A stretch of DNA of 64,000 nucleotides from Hyphomicrobiaceae bacterium. Its GTDB lineage: Bacteria; Pseudomonadota; Alphaproteobacteria; Rhizobiales; Methyloligellaceae. The stretch spans positions 73,430 to 137,429 of the forward strand of contig JALCBY010000009.1 in NCBI GenBank assembly GCA_028066055.1, written 5' to 3'. Positions within the stretch are counted from its first letter, which is position 1. Each line of letters begins with the position of its first letter. A program made the translations under genes and the position numbers. Below the pieces are notes generated by a model, which was given only the letters and a program-made list of their open reading frames with translations, was not told where the DNA came from and did not search any database. Below, piece after piece: positions 34,355-43,781 of the stretch.

Positions 34355-35880
34355 CACAGGGACTTCACGAAAGCGATCAGGCGGTCACGGTCCTCCTTGG
34401 ACAATGCCGCGAATGCGTCACGCGCGGAGCGTGCTTCGCCGTCATGCCAGAGAATCGCCTCAGTCAGGTTGCGCGCACGTCCATCATGCAAATAGAAGCT
34501 GTGGCCGTTGACGGTTGGGGTCAATCCGATACCCCACAGGGGCGCGGTGCGCCATTCGCGTCCGTCGGCAACGCCTTCGGGACGGTTGTCCGCAAGCCCT
34601 TCCCCCATATCATGCAGCAGCATATCGGTATATGGCCAGATGATCTGCCTGGAGAGATGGGGCTGACCGGGCGAGATACCGGTTACGAACTTCGGCCTGT
34701 GACAGGCGGCGCACCCGGCGTTGTAGAAGAGTTTCTTGCCTGCAAGAACGTCCCGGTTTGCAGGATCGCGCCGGCGTGGAACGGCAAGGTTCTGGGAATA
34801 GAAGGTCACGAGATCGAGGAACTTCTTGCCCGCCTCGACACCGTCCTTTTTCGAGTCGCCGTTCGGCGCGGTCACACAGTCCGTTTGATCATCCGTACAG
34901 TCTCCCGCCGACTTGCGCACCAACGGGGTCGAAATACCGATGTCGCCGGCGAAGGCTTCGGCTGATTGCTGGCGCACACTGGGCGCGCCCGCTTTCCATC
35001 CGAACCGTCCAAGCGCGGGTCTGTCTTCCGCAATGGACCAGACTTCGTTCGGTCTGCCGGAAATTCCGTCGCCATTCCTGTCCTGCGGATCGGCGAGCGC
35101 GCGGATGTGCTTTTCGGGGATCGCCTCCAGAAGGCCAAGCCCGATCATTTGGTTGGCAACCCGTGGCGAGAGCATAACGTCCTTGTGGAGAGACCCGTAG
35201 GCAGCCTTGTCGACCGCGTAACGCGGTTTCCTGAGCGTCACCTTTTCGCCGTCCGGAAAGGTGTATGGCACATCCGCATAGTCGATGCGCATCTTGCCTT
35301 CCGCGCTGTGACCCTGGATCGCGAACTCCTGAAGCTGGCTGCCGTAAGTCGGTTCGGGCACCACGTTGATCTTACGGGCCGCGAGCAGCGCACGCTCCAC
35401 ATCTGTTTGCGGCGGAACGGACAAGCGCAGGAACATGGACGTTGCATCGTCATCCGGAAAGTTTGCTTCCGGCGGATGCCCGCGCCCGTCCTTCAGGTGA
35501 CAGCGCTGACATGAGCGCGCATTGAAGAGAGGCCCGAGACCGTCCGATGATTTGGTCGACGCCGGCGGCGAGACCCAAAGCTTGCGAAAAATCCCGTTGC
35601 CGACCTTGAAGTCAAGCTCCTTGCGGAACGGCATATTGCCCGAGGAATGCGAAAAGGCATTAGCGTTTTTCACGCTTTTCCGCGACGTCGCACCACCGCC
35701 CGGAAATTCCTCGCCCGGCTCCGGTCTGGAGAAGTCCTGCGTCAACGCAAGTGGCTTATCCGACGGTGGCGATGCCCCCTGACTGCCAGACTGTTGCGCA
35801 ACGGCGCCGGCGACCAGTGTGAGCATCGACCCAAGCGTAACGACAGCAATTGGGTGGACAGAAGCGGGCACTCGATTCAT
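34354..35880 (-). CDS. di-heme oxidoreductase family protein (DUF1111)
   Basis: The 508-residue exported protein has a signal peptide (about residues 8-29) and two c-type heme motifs, CQRCH at 124-128 and CAACH at 390-394. FNARSCQRCHLKDGRGHPP and RTAPLWGIG near the C terminus are typical of the di-heme or 'thiol oxidoreductase' family, distantly related to bacterial cytochrome c peroxidases. It should act in the periplasm. Clustering with imelysins and a DUF1513 protein is recurrent in proteobacteria and suggests a redox role in metal uptake; the reaction is not known. It begins 83 bp after the porin gene. Confidence 0.9.
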   Translation of the reverse strand: MNRVPASVHPIAVVTLGSMLTLVAGAVAQQSGSQGASPPSDKPLALTQDFSRPEPGEEFPGGGATSRKSVKNANAFSHSSGNMPFRKELDFKVGNGIFRKLWVSPPASTKSSDGLGPLFNARSCQRCHLKDGRGHPPEANFPDDDATSMFLRLSVPPQTDVERALLAARKINVVPEPTYGSQLQEFAIQGHSAEGKMRIDYADVPYTFPDGEKVTLRKPRYAVDKAAYGSLHKDVMLSPRVANQMIGLGLLEAIPEKHIRALADPQDRNGDGISGRPNEVWSIAEDRPALGRFGWKAGAPSVRQQSAEAFAGDIGISTPLVRKSAGDCTDDQTDCVTAPNGDSKKDGVEAGKKFLDLVTFYSQNLAVPRRRDPANRDVLAGKKLFYNAGCAACHRPKFVTGISPGQPHLSRQIIWPYTDMLLHDMGEGLADNRPEGVADGREWRTAPLWGIGLTPTVNGHSFYLHDGRARNLTEAILWHDGEARSARDAFAALSKEDRDRLIAFVKSL

Positions 35881-35963
35881 CTCATCTGCACTAAACTCAT
35901 TACATGCGAGTTTCTCAGATGACCATCATCGCCCCCTTCGATTGGTCGTCTCAGTCCTTCCAA

Positions 35964-37124
35964 TTAACGGTTTCTCGTATCAAATTCAAAGGTCTTGGCA
36001 AGCAGGAAGCCAATTGTATGGTTATCCACGTTTTCCTCAACGTGATATTTGTACGCACCATCCAGCGCCCAGCCGTTGCGCAGTTCGACGCCCGCTGAAA
36101 TCTGAAGCTGCTTGTCCTCGAAATCGCTGTCACCGGTCACGTCACGCGGACGTCCGGTATAGGCCACGGCGATATTGTATTTGCCGCCAAACACGACCGC
36201 ACCGCCAACCGTGTAGTACCACAGATCATCAAGCGAGCCTTCGGCGCCGTCGAGATAGACAACTTCGCCGACATATTGCAGCTCGACCCCGTTCAACTGT
36301 CGGGCGCCGTAGATACCAGCGACATAACCGTTCTCGTCATCGAGATCGTCCTCTGTCTTGCCCTGGGCGTGGCGCCGGTAACCGAAGTTCAGGCTCGCAC
36401 CGCCGAGTGACGGAATTTCTTCAAGATCGACGGCGATCGAGAAGGAATCCAGATCTTCCGTGTTGGTTGCGCCACCGTCCGAGACGCGTGTCCGGCCGCG
36501 ATCGGTGAACACCGACCGGCTGAGAGCCGACGTGTCCGCGTGATAAATGCTGCCGGTAATGGTCGCCGTACCCAGTGATGCGGTCTCCCGCTCAACGGCT
36601 ACGCCGAAACCGAGCTGTTCGGTGATCTCGTAATCCTCTGCAAAGTCCGTTCCGTAGACGCCCGGTGTTACGTCCCACGCTTTGCCGAATACCGGATTGA
36701 ACTTGCCTCCAATGACAGATACGCCGCCACCGAGCGCCACTTTCGCATACAGCTCCTCGGCATACAGGCCTTCGTCTTCAAAAAACCGGTCCTCCCCGGG
36801 GTCCGGATCGAGCACCGGTTCAAACGTCAGCGATGTATGGCCCGACAGGAACTGGTTGATCGTCAGCTCCGCCGCAAGCTCCGTCGTATTGAAAAAGTCC
36901 GACAGTTCGGCATCAGGATCATCGGAATCGATGTTGTTGTCGTTCTGAAATTCAACCGTGAGCTCGCCTGACAAGCCAAACGTCTTGTGTTCCTTCGGCG
37001 GCTCGGGCTCGACCGGAGGCGGCGGATTGAAATCACCTCCCGGCCAGGCCGGAGAGACCCCACTCACAAGCACTGCTGCAAAAACAGCACCTGCCAGACT
37101 CTTGGAACGAATTCGATAAAACAT
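35964..37124 (-). CDS. outer-membrane beta-barrel porin
   Basis: The 386-residue protein has a signal peptide (RSKSLAGAVFAAVLVSGVSPAW), a proline-rich stretch (NPPPPVEPEPPKEHK), then alternating beta strands and acidic turns (ENDNNIDSDDPDAELSD-like) consistent with a general porin. GKFNPVFGKAWDVTPG is porin-like. The end, KTFEFDTRNR, lacks the usual terminal phenylalanine. It lies inside the imelysin cluster, between the first imelysin and the di-heme gene, and has its own upstream region with a Zur-like palindrome. A role in letting metal complexes through the outer membrane is inferred. Confidence 0.78.
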   Translation of the reverse strand: MFYRIRSKSLAGAVFAAVLVSGVSPAWPGGDFNPPPPVEPEPPKEHKTFGLSGELTVEFQNDNNIDSDDPDAELSDFFNTTELAAELTINQFLSGHTSLTFEPVLDPDPGEDRFFEDEGLYAEELYAKVALGGGVSVIGGKFNPVFGKAWDVTPGVYGTDFAEDYEITEQLGFGVAVERETASLGTATITGSIYHADTSALSRSVFTDRGRTRVSDGGATNTEDLDSFSIAVDLEEIPSLGGASLNFGYRRHAQGKTEDDLDDENGYVAGIYGARQLNGVELQYVGEVVYLDGAEGSLDDLWYYTVGGAVVFGGKYNIAVAYTGRPRDVTGDSDFEDKQLQISAGVELRNGWALDGAYKYHVEENVDNHTIGFLLAKTFEFDTRNR

Positions 37125-37175
37125 CGGTGCACCCCCAACCGTTCGCCCTGTCGGTACAAGATCGCAAGGTTTTTG

Positions 37176-37193
37176 GTTATGTTATAACATAAC
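37176..37193. promoter_or_regulatory. 18-bp perfect palindrome, Zur-box-like, upstream of the porin gene
   Basis: GTTATGTTATAACATAAC is perfectly self-complementary, and its core ATGTTATAACAT resembles zinc-uptake regulator (Zur) boxes of alphaproteobacteria as I know them. It lies 52 bp before the porin ATG on the minus strand, where it would overlap a promoter. No zur gene is in the window. Confidence 0.6.
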
Positions 37194-37273
37194 AATCCAT
37201 GGATTTTAAAAGATTGGCGGCAACCGGTACGGCCCTTGTGGAGATGAGGTGCCGCCCGGTTACCGCTCGGCGT

Positions 37274-38572
37274 TCAACCTTTCACTTTTTCCGGATTGTC
37301 GAGGCTATCGGATCCCTCGAATTCAATCGCTTTCAGGTCAAGCGTGGCTACCGCTCTTTCAATCGCCTTCGTTTGCCCGAGCAGAGCGTCGATCGCCGCC
37401 TGGACGACCGCGTTGCCCTCCTTGTTCCCCTCGCCAATCATCTGGTCGTAGGCTTCAACGGTTTCCGCCCGCTTCACCATTGTCGACATCGCAGCGAGCG
37501 TATCTTCAAGGCGTGCCCGGAGTGCCTTGTCCACATCCGGCGATTTCGCCTTGACCAGGTCAGACGGGCTCGGCCCGGAAACTGTCGATCCGTCGACCCG
37601 CTTGTAACGCCCCAGATACACATTCTGGATGCCAAGCTGATCGTAATAATGCGAATTGTGTGTGTTGTCGGAGAAGCAATCATGCTCTTCCTCCGGATCG
37701 TTGATCAGAAGGCCAAGCTGCATCCGCTCACCCGCCAGCTCGCCATAGGACAAGCTGCCAAGACCCGTGAAAATGCGTGTCAATCCGGCCGCCTCGGGTC
37801 CCGCCAGCAACTCCTTACGCGCTGGTCCGTCAGGCGCCCACTGCGCCACGATCCACTTCAGATCGTCAATCAGAAGGTCAGTGACAACGCGCAGATACTC
37901 CGCGCGCCGGGCGCAATTGCCATTGGTGCAGTTCTTGAGATCGTAATCCGTCGGTGGTCGTTTGCCGGCGCCGGCATCCGTGCCGTTCAGGTCCTGCCCC
38001 CAGAGCAGGAATTCCACGGCGTGATATCCGGTAGCGACATTCGCTTCGATTTCGCCAGCCTCATGCAGAACCTTCTTCAGCAGTGACTTCGTAATCTTTG
38101 GAACGTCAATCTTCTGCCCGCCGATCTTTATGTCCGAACTGGCGATGACGTTGGCGACATAGAGCTCGTTTTCGTCCGACTCCGTGCCATAGCTCTTCGC
38201 GACATAGTCGATGAGACCCTCGTCGAGCGGCCAGGCATTCACCTTGCCTTCCCAATCATCCACGACAGGATTGCCAAAGCGGTAGGCTTCGGTCTGTTGA
38301 TATGGGACCCGAGCCGCGATCCAGGCGTTTTTGGCCGCCAGATGCGTCTTGTCATTGGGCTTGGCGAGAAACGCCTCTATGGCCGTTTGCAATTTTTGCG
38401 CTGTCAGGAGCGAATCTTCATATCCCGCATGCGCGATGTCGGCATAATTTTTAAGGACACCCTTGACCGCAACCTGGGCCCGGGCCTGAGCAGCGGCAGT
38501 AACAAGAAGTCCAACGATGATGAGTGAGAAAGTGGCGCGGAGGAAACCACGCCCTAAGGTCGATGCAATCAT
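37274..38572 (-). CDS. imelysin-family iron-regulated protein
   Basis: ATG at 38572 follows GGGGGAAAAA; an in-frame TTG 4 codons earlier is less likely. The 432-residue product has a signal peptide (LRATFSLIIVGLLVTAAAQARA) and two imelysin repeats. The family motif is intact as GYHAVEFLLWGQDL (H184, E187). FGNPVVDDWEGKVNAWPLDEGLIDYV and NSHYYDQLGIQNVYLG are characteristic of IrpA/ICMP-type proteins. Such proteins sit in the cell envelope and respond to iron; metal binding through the GxHxxE motif is proposed. It is the first gene of the cluster, and two ICE-like boxes lie 125-180 bp ahead of it. Confidence 0.9.
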   Translation of the reverse strand: MIASTLGRGFLRATFSLIIVGLLVTAAAQARAQVAVKGVLKNYADIAHAGYEDSLLTAQKLQTAIEAFLAKPNDKTHLAAKNAWIAARVPYQQTEAYRFGNPVVDDWEGKVNAWPLDEGLIDYVAKSYGTESDENELYVANVIASSDIKIGGQKIDVPKITKSLLKKVLHEAGEIEANVATGYHAVEFLLWGQDLNGTDAGAGKRPPTDYDLKNCTNGNCARRAEYLRVVTDLLIDDLKWIVAQWAPDGPARKELLAGPEAAGLTRIFTGLGSLSYGELAGERMQLGLLINDPEEEHDCFSDNTHNSHYYDQLGIQNVYLGRYKRVDGSTVSGPSPSDLVKAKSPDVDKALRARLEDTLAAMSTMVKRAETVEAYDQMIGEGNKEGNAVVQAAIDALLGQTKAIERAVATLDLKAIEFEGSDSLDNPEKVKG

Positions 38573-38696
38573 TTTTTCCCCCAATAATCAGGGTTCAAGG
38601 CCCCGGTATCGGATTTGCGTTTGTTTACTTGGTGGACCGACTCTCGAAGGTCGGCTCAAGCACATCGGGTCCATCGGCCCAAGTCAATGGACATCT

Positions 38697-38713
38697 TTTA
38701 GGCTCATTCTAAA
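38697..38713. promoter_or_regulatory. ICE (Irr) box candidate 1
   Basis: The 17 bases TTTAGGCTCATTCTAAA match the Irr box consensus TTTAGAAnnnTTCTAAA at 12 of 14 defined positions. The symmetry extends by one T/A pair on each side. It lies about 125 bp upstream of the imelysin ATG. Confidence 0.6.
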
Positions 38714-38734
38714 ATAACCCATCCAAATCAACAG

Positions 38735-38751
38735 GTTAGAGCTATTCTAAT
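38735..38751. promoter_or_regulatory. ICE (Irr) box candidate 2
   Basis: GTTAGAGCTATTCTAAT matches TTTAGAAnnnTTCTAAA at 11 of 14 defined positions. Its centre is 38 bp from that of the first box, so both would lie on nearly the same helix region for cooperative binding. Confidence 0.5.
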
Positions 38752-38894
38752 TTTGAGAAAATCTGGTCAACATTGAAACTCTCTTCAATTTCAATGCGTT
38801 GCGCCTGATCGCGGGTCAGTGATGACCTATTGCACGCGATGGCATTGTGGCAATCTGCCGCAACAAAAGCGTAGGCGGATCAAGCTCGTTTTTT

Positions 38895-40151
38895 TCAGCC
38901 GCCAGGCGTCAATGCTTCTCCATGCGCAGCACTCTCATCCTCGCGAACCGCAGGTCCAAGCAGCACCGCAAAAATGCCGGACACGGCCAGCAAGGCCGCT
39001 GCCGTCATCAGGCAGCCGGCGAGGCCTGCGAACTGGTAGGCAAGGCCGGAGAGCAGCGTGCCGCCAAGGCGTCCGGCGGCGTTTGCCATATAGTAGAAAC
39101 CCACATTGAGTGCGACCTGATCCGAACTCGTCAGGGCCAGGATGAGATAGGAATGGACGGATGAGTTGACCGCGAAGAAGAAGCCAAAGACGCCAAGACC
39201 GACGATCAACGTCGCCGCGGGGTCGAAACCGGCCCGAATTGCCACGGCGATGAGCACGGTCACGACAGCAAGTCCGAACACCCAGAACTGCGCGGCCCGG
39301 ATTTCGCTGGTCCGGCCGTCACCGGAGCGCTTAATGAGGTTCGGTGCGAACCCTTGCACGAAGCCATAGGCAATCACCCAAATCGCCAGGAAACCGCCGA
39401 CTTCGGTAAAACTCCATCCCAGGACGTCATAGAGAAAAACCGGCAATCCGACGACGAACCACACATCGCGGGCTCCAAACAGGAAGACCCGAGCGGCCGA
39501 CAGCAGGTTGATGGCGCGGGATTTTGAAAGGATCTGTGTGAATTTAGTCTTTGCCTTCGCGATCCCCATTTCCGCCGGAAGCATGGCCGCCGCGGCCAGA
39601 AGGATCACTGCGAGACAGACTGCCATCAGCCAGAGCGCGGGCGCAAAGCCCAATGCAGAGAGCAGGAACCCGCCGATAAAGAAGCCAACGCCTTTCAGGG
39701 CGTTTTTCGAACCGGTCAGAAGCGCCACCCATTTGAACAGCAAGGAATGCTGGTCGCCCGCAACCACGAGCTTGATGGCGCTCTTCGAACTCATCTTCGA
39801 AAGGTCCTTCGCAACGCCGGAAACACCCTGAACCAGCAGCACATATGCGACCGACAGCAGTTTCGGCCACGCCGGATCGAGAACTGAAAGCGCGACAAGC
39901 GCCGCCACCTGTAAGGACAATCCGGAAATGAGCGTCAACTTCAGACCGAAGCGCGACCCGATCCAGCCGCCGACCAGATTGGTGACCATGCCCATAAATT
40001 CGTAGAGCAGGAAAAGCATGGCCAATTCGAGCGGCGTGTAGCCCAGCGTGTGGAAGTGCAGCAGCACGAGCATGCGCAGCGCGCCATCGGTCAGCGTGAA
40101 CCCCCAATAGGCCGACGTGACGACGGCGTAGTTTCGAATATCCGCACCCAT
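38895..40151 (-). CDS. arsJ: organoarsenical efflux MFS transporter ArsJ
   Basis: The 418-residue, 12-helix protein has the segments FTLTDGALRMLVLLHFHTLGYTPLELAMLFLLYE, GVSGVAKDLSKMSSKSAIKLV and KWVALLTGSKNALKGVGFF that mark ArsJ. ArsJ exports 1-arseno-3-phosphoglycerate, the unstable product made when a dedicated GAPDH uses arsenate in place of phosphate. The GAPDH gene lies 33 bp upstream on the same strand, which confirms the pair. No ArsR or ArsC gene is adjacent. The start MGADIRNYAVVTSAYWG fits the family. Confidence 0.92.
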   Translation of the reverse strand: MGADIRNYAVVTSAYWGFTLTDGALRMLVLLHFHTLGYTPLELAMLFLLYEFMGMVTNLVGGWIGSRFGLKLTLISGLSLQVAALVALSVLDPAWPKLLSVAYVLLVQGVSGVAKDLSKMSSKSAIKLVVAGDQHSLLFKWVALLTGSKNALKGVGFFIGGFLLSALGFAPALWLMAVCLAVILLAAAAMLPAEMGIAKAKTKFTQILSKSRAINLLSAARVFLFGARDVWFVVGLPVFLYDVLGWSFTEVGGFLAIWVIAYGFVQGFAPNLIKRSGDGRTSEIRAAQFWVFGLAVVTVLIAVAIRAGFDPAATLIVGLGVFGFFFAVNSSVHSYLILALTSSDQVALNVGFYYMANAAGRLGGTLLSGLAYQFAGLAGCLMTAAALLAVSGIFAVLLGPAVREDESAAHGEALTPGG

Positions 40152-40184
40152 TCCTTCCGCCCTTCCCGCGGCGTGTAGCTTGCT

Positions 40185-41267
40185 CTACTCCGCCGCCTTA
40201 CGTCCCGCGCCGAGACCGCGCGCCACGGTCTGGGTAAGCTCGACCATGCGGTGCACATAACCGACTTCATTGTCGTACCACGCCAAAACCTTCACCTGAG
40301 TACCATCGACAACCATGGTCGACCGGGCATCGATGATCGAGGAATGCGGATCGCCGATAAAATCGGTCGAAACAAGTGGGCGCTCCTCATAGGCGAGTAT
40401 GCCCTTCAACGGTCCGTCCGCTGCGTCCTTGAGACAATCGTTCACTTCCTCGACGGTCGTCTCGTGCTCCACTTCGAACACGCAATCCGTAATCGAGGCG
40501 TTCAGCAAAGGAACCCGCACCGCGACGCCGTTCAGTTTTCCGAGAAGCTCCGGAAAAATGACGCCGATGGCGGTCGCCGAGCCTGTTGACGTCGGAACGA
40601 GGTTCAGCAGGGCTGAACGCGCACGCCGATAGTCCTTGTGTGGCCGGTCGACGACCGTCTGCGTGTTGGTCACGTCATGAATTGTGGTGATGACCCCATG
40701 GCGAATACCGAGCGCCTCGTGGATAACCTTTACCACCGGCGCGAGGCAGTTGGTGGTACAGGACGCGGCGGTCACGATGTCATGGGTTCGCGGGTCGTAC
40801 AGATGGTCGTTCACGCCGACAACGGCATCGAGGACGCCATCCTGTTTGACCGGAGCGGAGACGACGACCTTTTTCACGCCTGCATCGAAATAGGGTCGCA
40901 GCGCGTCCTTCGTTTTGAACTTGCCCGAACACTCGATGACGATGTCGATACCTTTATTCCTCCAGTCGACATCGGTGGGCGAAGACGCCTGGCTGTAAGT
41001 CAGGGATTTGTCGCCAACGCTCAGCGTTTCGCCCGCGCCTTTCGTCGGCACGCGCCATCGTCCCTGCACGCTGTCGAAGGCGAGGAGATGTGCGGAAAGA
41101 GCCGCGTCCGCATTTGGTTCATTCACGTGCACTATGTCGAATGCGCCGGCTCCCCAAAGCCCGCCCGGTCCCGGCACCTCGTCTGCCCCTGCATGGAATC
41201 CCCATGCCGCACGCAACGCCAGCCGTCCCATGCGACCAAATCCGTTTATCGCCACCCTTGCCGTCAT
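40185..41267 (-). CDS. ArsJ-associated glyceraldehyde-3-phosphate dehydrogenase
   Basis: The 360-residue protein has the NAD fold [15 protein letters not shown], the catalytic cysteine in [17 protein letters not shown], and [35 protein letters not shown]. It is a GAPDH of the type paired with ArsJ. With arsenate it forms 1-arseno-3-phosphoglycerate, which ArsJ removes from the cell. An insertion near residues 25-45 ([19 protein letters not shown]) is longer than in glycolytic GAPDH. It overlaps the upstream MBL hydrolase gene by 4 bases, so the two are translationally coupled. Confidence 0.92.
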   Translation of the reverse strand: MTARVAINGFGRMGRLALRAAWGFHAGADEVPGPGGLWGAGAFDIVHVNEPNADAALSAHLLAFDSVQGRWRVPTKGAGETLSVGDKSLTYSQASSPTDVDWRNKGIDIVIECSGKFKTKDALRPYFDAGVKKVVVSAPVKQDGVLDAVVGVNDHLYDPRTHDIVTAASCTTNCLAPVVKVIHEALGIRHGVITTIHDVTNTQTVVDRPHKDYRRARSALLNLVPTSTGSATAIGVIFPELLGKLNGVAVRVPLLNASITDCVFEVEHETTVEEVNDCLKDAADGPLKGILAYEERPLVSTDFIGDPHSSIIDARSTMVVDGTQVKVLAWYDNEVGYVHRMVELTQTVARGLGAGRKAAE

Positions 41268-42016
41268 GCCTGATCCTCAAGCTCGATGACCATGCCGTCG
41301 AAAGCGCACTCCTCCTTTACCCGCTCCTGCGCGGCGAGCATCTCCGGCCCCATATGCGTGAGAACGGTCCGCTTCGCCGTCAGCTCATCGGCATGCTCCG
41401 TCAGATCCGGATAGTTCATATGAAACGGCACCCGCTTCTCATGGAAATAGCACTCGCTGATGAACAGGTCGGCATCTCGGGCGACATTAGGGATATGCTC
41501 CGTCCAGGCGCTATCGCCGGTGTATGCGATTGTTTTCCCATCCACTTCGATGCGCATCGACGTGGGGTTGGTCGCCTCAGTGTGTATCGCCGGATACGTG
41601 GTGACTCTCAGCCCCTCGATGTCGTGAGGCGTCAGCACGTCCATGTCGATCACGTCCACCGCGAATTTCGGTTTCATGCCGCCCGAACCGGGAAAGAGCA
41701 CTTCCTGGACGGTCGGCAGATGCGCCTTCGTTCCGCGCGGACCCGCGATCGTAATCGGCGTCTGTCTTTTCGCTCCCAACATGGCGTCCATCAACAGCGA
41801 GCTCACTCCACCGCAGTGATCCCCGTGAAGATGCGTCAGAAGTATGACATCTATGTTGTTGTGCGGAATTTCGAGCGCCTTTAGGGCAATAACGCTTGAG
41901 GTCCCGAAGTCGATAGCGAAACAGATGTCCGGTGCTTCCACGAGAATACAGGTGCTGTGCCTGCCGCCCGATCCGAAAGCATCGCCCGAGCCCGCAAATG
42001 TCACTTTGACCGTCAT
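41264..42016 (-). CDS. MBL-fold metallo-hydrolase, RNase Z-like, in the arsJ operon
   Basis: The 250-residue protein has the metallo-beta-lactamase metal motif [15 protein letters not shown], a later aspartate in [11 protein letters not shown], and the C-terminal histidine in VLTHMGPEM, enough for a two-metal site. [27 protein letters not shown] is like RNase Z or PqqB-type members. It is the first gene of the operon and overlaps the GAPDH gene by 4 bases. Its substrate is unknown; a hydrolytic or sensing role linked to arseno- or phospho-compounds is a guess based on coupling. Confidence 0.87.
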   Translation of the reverse strand: MTVKVTFAGSGDAFGSGGRHSTCILVEAPDICFAIDFGTSSVIALKALEIPHNNIDVILLTHLHGDHCGGVSSLLMDAMLGAKRQTPITIAGPRGTKAHLPTVQEVLFPGSGGMKPKFAVDVIDMDVLTPHDIEGLRVTTYPAIHTEATNPTSMRIEVDGKTIAYTGDSAWTEHIPNVARDADLFISECYFHEKRVPFHMNYPDLTEHADELTAKRTVLTHMGPEMLAAQERVKEECAFDGMVIELEDQA

Positions 42017-42160
42017 CGCACCCCCAATTGTCCGTTGGAAAAAGAGGATGGTGGCACGAACGATATCCCGCTGCCACTCTCACGTCGTTCCCAACCGGTC
42101 GCCGGAACTCGCCGCCCTTCAAAGGTCGGCGGCACAACATCGCACCAGACTGTCAGGAGG

Positions 42161-43759
42161 TCATTTCCCCTTCTTCTTGAATTCCTCGTGGAACTCATCG
42201 AGCACCCGCCGGGTACATTTGCCGATTGCCGCATAGTCGGCGTCGGTCAGATTGGCGAGCGATACGCGTACGGACGCATCGACCACCTCGAAGCCCTTGC
42301 CCGGCAGCAACACGACACCGGTCTCCTTTGCCAGGCGGAACAGAAAGTCCGTCCCCCGCTCGCCCTCGCTGAACCATTTGGCGAACGCATCGCCGAACAG
42401 GCGCCGGCCGAGCTTTTCGAGATCGATCAGATAGTAGTAATGGACTTCGTTCTCGCTCTGCTCCGCCTTGATGCCGATGTTGTTGCACAGCGTCGCATAT
42501 CTGTGGCGGATGATCCTCTTCGCACCGTTCTTGTATCGGCTCTCCAGATCCATCAGTCCCGACAGCGCAAAAAGGGTCATCTGCAATTGCTGAGGAACCG
42601 AAAGACCTGACGTGTGGTTGAGGGCAACTGCGCGGCTGTCCGCCACCAGCCGATCGATGAAAGGAATCGATCGCGGTTCGGTGGTGAGCGACGAATAACG
42701 TTTGTCGAGCTTCTTCTTTGCCTTCTCCGGGAGTGCCGCCAGCGCGTCGTCAAATGCATTGTCGTCGTGCAGCGCCATGGCACCGAGGCGCCAGCCGGTC
42801 GCTCCGAAATACTTCGAAAAGGAATAGACGCACATCGTATTGCGCGGACATTTGGCGAAGAGCGAAATGAAATCATCCGCGAAGGTGCCGTAGACGTCGT
42901 CGGTGATGATGAAAAGATCAGGCCGTTTCGTGTTGATGAGTTTCGCGAGCGCGTCCAGACCGTCATCGGACAGCCTGACCGACGGCGGATTGGCGGGATT
43001 GACGAGGCAGAACACCTTGATCGCGGGATCTTCGAGCTTCTTCAGTTCCGATGGCGGGAACTGCCAGTCCTCATCCTCATCCATGCGCACATCGACGATT
43101 TCCATGTCGTATTGCGGCAGCGGCGGAATCTCCAGATAGGGTGAGAAGATCGGCGTCCCGAGCGCAATTTTGTCGCCCGGCTTGATGAGCTCGTTCAGGC
43201 TCATGGTCTCAAACACGTAAGTCATCGCGGCGGTGCCGCCCTCGGTCGCGAAGAGGGAAAAATCACCGCCGATGCGCGGCGCGCTGCCGTACATTTCCTG
43301 TTCCAGATAGGCCTTCACAATGGCCTCGGCGTGCTTGAGCATGCGCGGAGGAACAGGATAGTTGCAGCCTAGGAACGCGCTGACGGCCTCGGCCAGAAAT
43401 TCCTCCTGATCGAGGCCAAGCCGGTCCTTAACGTAGGTGATCGCCGAGAGCAAAAAATGCACCCCCTCCGTATCCTCGTGCCCTTGCGCAAAGGTTTCAT
43501 AGCGGTCGACCATGCCCTTTTTCTCGGGCAGGCCGCCGAATCCGCTGTTGAGATAGGCGTAGGAGCGTTCCGCCTCGCGGATTGCAAAGTCACCCAGCCG
43601 CAGGAAAGCTCTCCGGGGCAGGGTCGCGAGGAAATTGGGGTTTCCGCGGCCGGCGTTCAACATCATCCGCTCGGAGTCGGACGACGCGATCTCGATCAGT
43701 TTATCCTTGAGCTCGAACGGGCTGAGTTTTGCGTAAGCGCTGAGATCCAAATCGGTCAT
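42161..43759 (-). CDS. asdA: aspartate 4-decarboxylase (bifunctional with aspartate aminotransferase)
   Basis: The ATG at 43759 follows AAGGAG by 8 bases and gives 532 residues. This is the large AsdA type of PLP enzyme: NAGRGNPNFLATLPRRAFLRLGDFA, LNSGFGGLPEKKGM, FCLVNPANPPSVRLSDDGL, ITDDVYGTFADDFISLF and the PLP lysine in YSFSKYFGATGWRLGAMAL. It decarboxylates aspartate to alanine and CO2 (EC 4.1.1.12). The adjacent AspT antiporter brings in aspartate and exports alanine, so each turn consumes a cytosolic proton. The gene lies 22 bp behind aspT on the same strand. Confidence 0.94.
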   Translation of the reverse strand: MTDLDLSAYAKLSPFELKDKLIEIASSDSERMMLNAGRGNPNFLATLPRRAFLRLGDFAIREAERSYAYLNSGFGGLPEKKGMVDRYETFAQGHEDTEGVHFLLSAITYVKDRLGLDQEEFLAEAVSAFLGCNYPVPPRMLKHAEAIVKAYLEQEMYGSAPRIGGDFSLFATEGGTAAMTYVFETMSLNELIKPGDKIALGTPIFSPYLEIPPLPQYDMEIVDVRMDEDEDWQFPPSELKKLEDPAIKVFCLVNPANPPSVRLSDDGLDALAKLINTKRPDLFIITDDVYGTFADDFISLFAKCPRNTMCVYSFSKYFGATGWRLGAMALHDDNAFDDALAALPEKAKKKLDKRYSSLTTEPRSIPFIDRLVADSRAVALNHTSGLSVPQQLQMTLFALSGLMDLESRYKNGAKRIIRHRYATLCNNIGIKAEQSENEVHYYYLIDLEKLGRRLFGDAFAKWFSEGERGTDFLFRLAKETGVVLLPGKGFEVVDASVRVSLANLTDADYAAIGKCTRRVLDEFHEEFKKKGK

Positions 43760-43781
43760 GGACGGCACTCCTTACTGTCAT

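Larger units (their letters stand above)
38573..38894. promoter_or_regulatory. upstream region of the imelysin cluster
   Basis: This stretch of about 320 bp lies between the arsJ stop and the imelysin start, both on the minus strand. It holds two ICE-like boxes (listed separately). No gene or clear terminator was seen. Confidence 0.5.
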
